A stretch of 64,000 bases of DNA from CAVWNR01 sp963756525 (GTDB lineage: Bacteria; Actinomycetota; Actinomycetes; Mycobacteriales; Jatrophihabitantaceae): assembly GCA_963756525.1 (NCBI GenBank), contig CAVWNR010000001.1, positions 124,001 through 188,000 on the forward strand, read 5' to 3'. Every line of letters begins with the position of its first letter. Position 1 is the stretch's first letter. Made by a program: the position numbers and the translations under genes. Below, piece by piece: positions 61,604 to 64,000 of this stretch. The notes under the pieces are model-generated. The model was not told the origin of the DNA. It made no database searches and saw only the letters and a list, made by a program, of their open reading frames with translations.

Positions 61604-62829
61604 CAGTCAGATTGGACTCGATCGAACAGGCCATCACCGAGATCAAGCGGGGCAAGCCGATCGTCGTCATCGACGACGAGGACCGCGAGAACGAAGGCGA
61701 CCTGATCTTCGCAGCCGAGCTGGCCACGCCCGAGCTGGTCGCGTTCATGGTGCGCTACACGTCGGGCTACATCTGCGTGCCGATCACCGAGGCGGTGGCC
61801 GACCGGCTCGACCTGCCGCCGATGTTCCGGGTCAACCAGGACCGCCGCGGCACCGCGTACACGGTCACCGTCGACGCGCGGGAGGGCGTGACCACGGGGA
61901 TCTCGGCCGCCGACCGTGCGCACACGATCCGGCTGCTCGCGAACCCGAAGGCCAATGCGGCCGACTTCTCCCGCCCGGGCCACGTCGTCCCGCTGCGCGC
62001 GCGCGACGGCGGGGTGCTGCGCCGGCCCGGGCACACCGAGGCCGCGGTCGACCTCGCGGTGCTGGCGGGGCTGCAACCCGCGGGGGTGCTCTGCGAAGTG
62101 GTCTCGGAGAAGGACCCGGCCGGGATGGCCCGCGCGGACGAGCTGCGGGTCTTCGCCGACGAGCACGACCTGGCGCTCATCTCGATCGCCGACCTGATCG
62201 CCTACCGGCGCCGGTACGAGAAGCTGGTCGAGCGGGTCGCCTCCGCCCGGGTTCCGTTGCGTTACGGCGAGTTCAGCGCGGTCGGGTACGCGTCGAGTTA
62301 CGACTCGCGCGAGCACGTGGCCTTCGTCTTCGGCGACGTCGGCGACGGCGAGGACGTGCTGGTGCGCGTCCACTCCGAGTGCCTCACCGGCGACGTGTTC
62401 GGCTCACTGCGCTGCGACTGCGGCCCGCAGCTGGACGCGGCGCTGGCCGCCGTCGCCCGCGAGGGACGCGGCGTCGTGCTCTACATCCGCGGGCACGAGG
62501 GTCGGGGGATCGGCCTACTACACAAGTTGCAGGCCTACCAGCTGCAAGACGCCGGCCACGACACGTACGACGCGAACCTCCAGCTCGGCCTGCCCGCGGA
62601 CGCCCGGGACTACGGCACCGGGGCGCAGATCCTGGTCGACCTCGGCATCCACTCGATGCGCCTGCTCTCGAACAACCCGGCCAAGCGCGCCGGCCTGGAG
62701 GGGTACGGGCTGCGGATCACCGGGCGAGTACCGATGCCCACCCAGGCCAACCCGGAGAACCTGCGCTACCTGCAGACCAAGCGGGATCGGATGGGCCACG
62801 AGCTGGACCTGCGCGAGGACCCGGCGTGA
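61600..62829 (+). CDS. ribBA: Bifunctional 3,4-DHBP synthase/GTP cyclohydrolase II
   Basis: 409 residues. DHBP synthase half: VVIDDEDRENEGDLIFAAE (about 22-40), TSGYICVPI and GRPGHTEAAVDL variants (RRPGHTEAAVDL). GTP cyclohydrolase II half from about 210: VRVHSECLTGDVFGSLRCDC with the zinc cysteines (about 251-270), YIRGHEGRGIGL and LLSNNPAKRAGLEGYG. It supplies both branches of riboflavin synthesis. The end overlaps the ribH GTG (GTGA). Confidence 0.96.
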   Translation: MTVRLDSIEQAITEIKRGKPIVVIDDEDRENEGDLIFAAELATPELVAFMVRYTSGYICVPITEAVADRLDLPPMFRVNQDRRGTAYTVTVDAREGVTTGISAADRAHTIRLLANPKANAADFSRPGHVVPLRARDGGVLRRPGHTEAAVDLAVLAGLQPAGVLCEVVSEKDPAGMARADELRVFADEHDLALISIADLIAYRRRYEKLVERVASARVPLRYGEFSAVGYASSYDSREHVAFVFGDVGDGEDVLVRVHSECLTGDVFGSLRCDCGPQLDAALAAVAREGRGVVLYIRGHEGRGIGLLHKLQAYQLQDAGHDTYDANLQLGLPADARDYGTGAQILVDLGIHSMRLLSNNPAKRAGLEGYGLRITGRVPMPTQANPENLRYLQTKRDRMGHELDLREDPA

Positions 62830-63299
62830 GCGGCAGCGGGGCGCCTGACCTGACCGCGGTCGAGGGCGCGACCGGGCTGCGGGTAGCCGTGGTCGCGTCG
62901 CTGTGGCACACCACGGTGATGGACGGCCTGCTCGACGGCGCCCGGCGCGCGCTGGCCGCTTCGCAGGTGCAGGAGGTCACCGAGGTCCGGGTGCCGGGCA
63001 CGTTCGAGCTTGCGGTGGCGGCGGCACGGCTGGCCGAGCGCGGATTCGACGCGATCGTGGCGCTCGGCGTGGTGATCCGCGGTGGCACGCCGCATTTCGA
63101 CTACGTCTGCCAGGCGGCAACCACCGGTCTCACCCTCGTTGCGCAGCGCACCGGCGTGCCGATCGGATTCGGCGTGCTCACCTGCGACGACGACCAGCAG
63201 GCACTCGACCGCGCCGGACTGCCCGGCTCCGAGGAGGACAAGGGGTACCAGGCCGCGGCCGCCGCCCTGGCCACGGCGGTCGCGCTGGCGGCTCTCTGA
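62826..63299 (+). CDS. ribH: 6,7-dimethyl-8-ribityllumazine synthase
   Basis: 157 residues. VASLWHTTVMDGLLDGARRAL (about 22-42), VRVPGTFELAVAAARLA, ALGVVIRGGTPHFDYVC with the catalytic His (about 88), and GVLTCDDDQQALDRAG. It forms lumazine, the RibE substrate. GTG overlaps the ribBA stop. Last gene of the riboflavin operon. Confidence 0.95.
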   Translation: MSGSGAPDLTAVEGATGLRVAVVASLWHTTVMDGLLDGARRALAASQVQEVTEVRVPGTFELAVAAARLAERGFDAIVALGVVIRGGTPHFDYVCQAATTGLTLVAQRTGVPIGFGVLTCDDDQQALDRAGLPGSEEDKGYQAAAAALATAVALAAL

Positions 63300-63301
63300 C
63301 C

Positions 63302-63841
63302 GTGGTTAGCGGGGTCGTCCTGGCCGCCGGTGCGGGGGTGCGCTTCGGCCGCCCGAAGGCCGAGGTCGTCGTCGACGGGGCGCGGCTGGTCGACCGGGCC
63401 GTCGCCGTGCTCCGCGACGGCGGGTGCGACGAGGTGGTTGCCGTCGTGCGCCCCGGCGTGCTCGTCGACGGCGCGGTCATCGTCGAGAACCCGGACCCGG
63501 AGCGGGGGATGGGCTCGTCGCTGCGCCTCGGGCTGGCCGCGGCATCCGGTGAGCGCGCGGTGATCCTGCTCGTCGACACGCCCGGCGTCGCCGCGTCGGC
63601 GGTACGCGCCGTGCTCGCCGTCGACGCTCCCGTCGCGATCGCGAGCTACGACGGACGCCGTGGGCATCCGGTCGCGATCGCGCGCGAACACTGGCCCGCG
63701 GTCGCCGACCTGGCGCGCGGCGACGCCGGCGCGCGAGCGTTCCTGCGCGCGCACCCTGAGCTGGTCGCCGAGGTGGCGTGCGAGGGCGACCCAGCAGACC
63801 TCGACACCACCGAGGACCTCGCCGCCTGGCGGGCGCGCTAG
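63302..63841 (+). CDS. MobA-like NTP-transferase (possible molybdenum cofactor cytidylyltransferase)
   Basis: 179 residues from GTG 63302, two bases after ribH. The nucleotide-binding loop is VVLAAGAGVRFGRPKAEVVV (about 4-23); metal-binding segment LLVDTPGV (about 82); GRRGHPVAI (about 119) and a C-terminal DLDTTEDL are typical of MocA-like proteins. It could attach CMP to molybdopterin, or act on another sugar- or cofactor-phosphate. No molybdoenzyme gene lies beside it. Confidence 0.8.
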   Translation: MVSGVVLAAGAGVRFGRPKAEVVVDGARLVDRAVAVLRDGGCDEVVAVVRPGVLVDGAVIVENPDPERGMGSSLRLGLAAASGERAVILLVDTPGVAASAVRAVLAVDAPVAIASYDGRRGHPVAIAREHWPAVADLARGDAGARAFLRAHPELVAEVACEGDPADLDTTEDLAAWRAR

Positions 63842-63842
63842 C

Positions 63843-64000
63843 TCAGCGGTAGCGGAAGCCGTCCATGAAACGGCGGAACACGCCACCCTTGCGGGGCAGC
63901 GCCGGCGCCGGCGGCGGAGGTGTGCTGCGGCGGGTGGCGATGGGCTGGTCGTAGTCGGTGCAGACGATGGCCTCGACGACCTCGTCCTCGGTGAACGACT
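63843..64000 (-). CDS. 3' end of an unidentified gene (partial)
   Basis: On the minus strand an open frame enters at the window edge and ends with TGA at 63845-63843. The last 51 residues include FTEDEVVEAIVCTDYDQPIA, a Pro-rich stretch (STPPPPAPALP) and a basic end RKGGVFRRFMDGFRYR. A Pro linker plus basic tail suggests a cytosolic or membrane-proximal terminus. The product cannot be identified from this piece. It converges with the nucleotidyltransferase, one base between the stops. Confidence 0.55.
   Translation of the reverse strand, partial: SFTEDEVVEAIVCTDYDQPIATRRSTPPPPAPALPRKGGVFRRFMDGFRYR

Overview
The window is from a high-GC Actinomycetota chromosome. The gene order is the conserved actinobacterial housekeeping order: ruvB-yajC-secD-secF-apt-rel-ppi-hisS-aspS, then rarA-alaS-ruvX-mltG-aroE, aroC-aroK-aroB-aroQ-efp-nusB-bldD, the pyrR-to-pyrF operon, gmk-rpoZ-coaBC-metK-priA, and def-fmt-rsmB-rpe-rib. 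GTG and TTG starts are common, four-base ATGA/GTGA stop-start overlaps are frequent, and many genes look leaderless, with a TANNNT box (often TAGACT) 6-8 bases before the start codon. BldD, an AroKB fusion and an NAD-linked PyrD/PyrK suggest a Frankiales- or Jatrophihabitans-like lineage, but no genus can be assigned from the sequence alone. No rRNA, tRNA, CRISPR array, insertion sequence or prophage was recognised.

Layout. 1-14.1 kb: Holliday-junction resolution (ruvB, cut by the window edge), the Sec auxiliary complex (yajC, secD, secF), apt, a cell-wall lytic protein with DUF348/G5 domains, the (p)ppGpp enzyme rel, a membrane cyclophilin, a metallo-hydrolase, hisS and aspS. 14.2-17.2 kb: the only clearly accessory patch, with a secreted phosphoesterase followed by three broken genes (a GNAT acetyltransferase, a VapB-like antitoxin remnant and a lipoprotein thioesterase). 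17.3-25.2 kb: rarA, two small envelope proteins, alaS, ruvX, mltG and aroE. 25.2-27.6 kb: molybdenum-enzyme maturation genes (fdhD, mobA) and a prepilin peptidase. 27.6-32.9 kb: shikimate genes with aroK and aroB fused, a TauE-type permease, efp and nusB. 32.9-44.0 kb: bldD divergent from a pyrimidine operon whose leader carries a PyrR-binding loop. 44.0-49.1 kb: an L,D-transpeptidase, an aldo-keto reductase and the proton-translocating transhydrogenase pntAa-pntAb-pntB, occupying the place where actinobacteria normally carry mihF. 49.2-64 kb: gmk-rpoZ-coaBC-metK-priA, a DUF2786 protein, def-fmt-rsmB, rpe, the riboflavin operon ribD-ribE-ribBA-ribH and a nucleotidyltransferase.

The less ordinary signals are mostly in the small spaces. 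Seven very long inverted repeats (arms about 19-27 bases, several perfect) sit directly after stop codons, and some share sequence with each other although they are far apart. Two very short reading frames (19 and 31 codons) fill the gaps in the pnt and rib operons exactly, each overlapping the upstream stop and the downstream start by ATGA. A short repeat beginning ATGAGCGCTCGCGCGAA recurs at gene starts and in one intergenic region. Other oddities are a probable CTG start for rel, six exact 15-base repeats inside yajC, and a long Thr/Pro/Ala insert in SecD.
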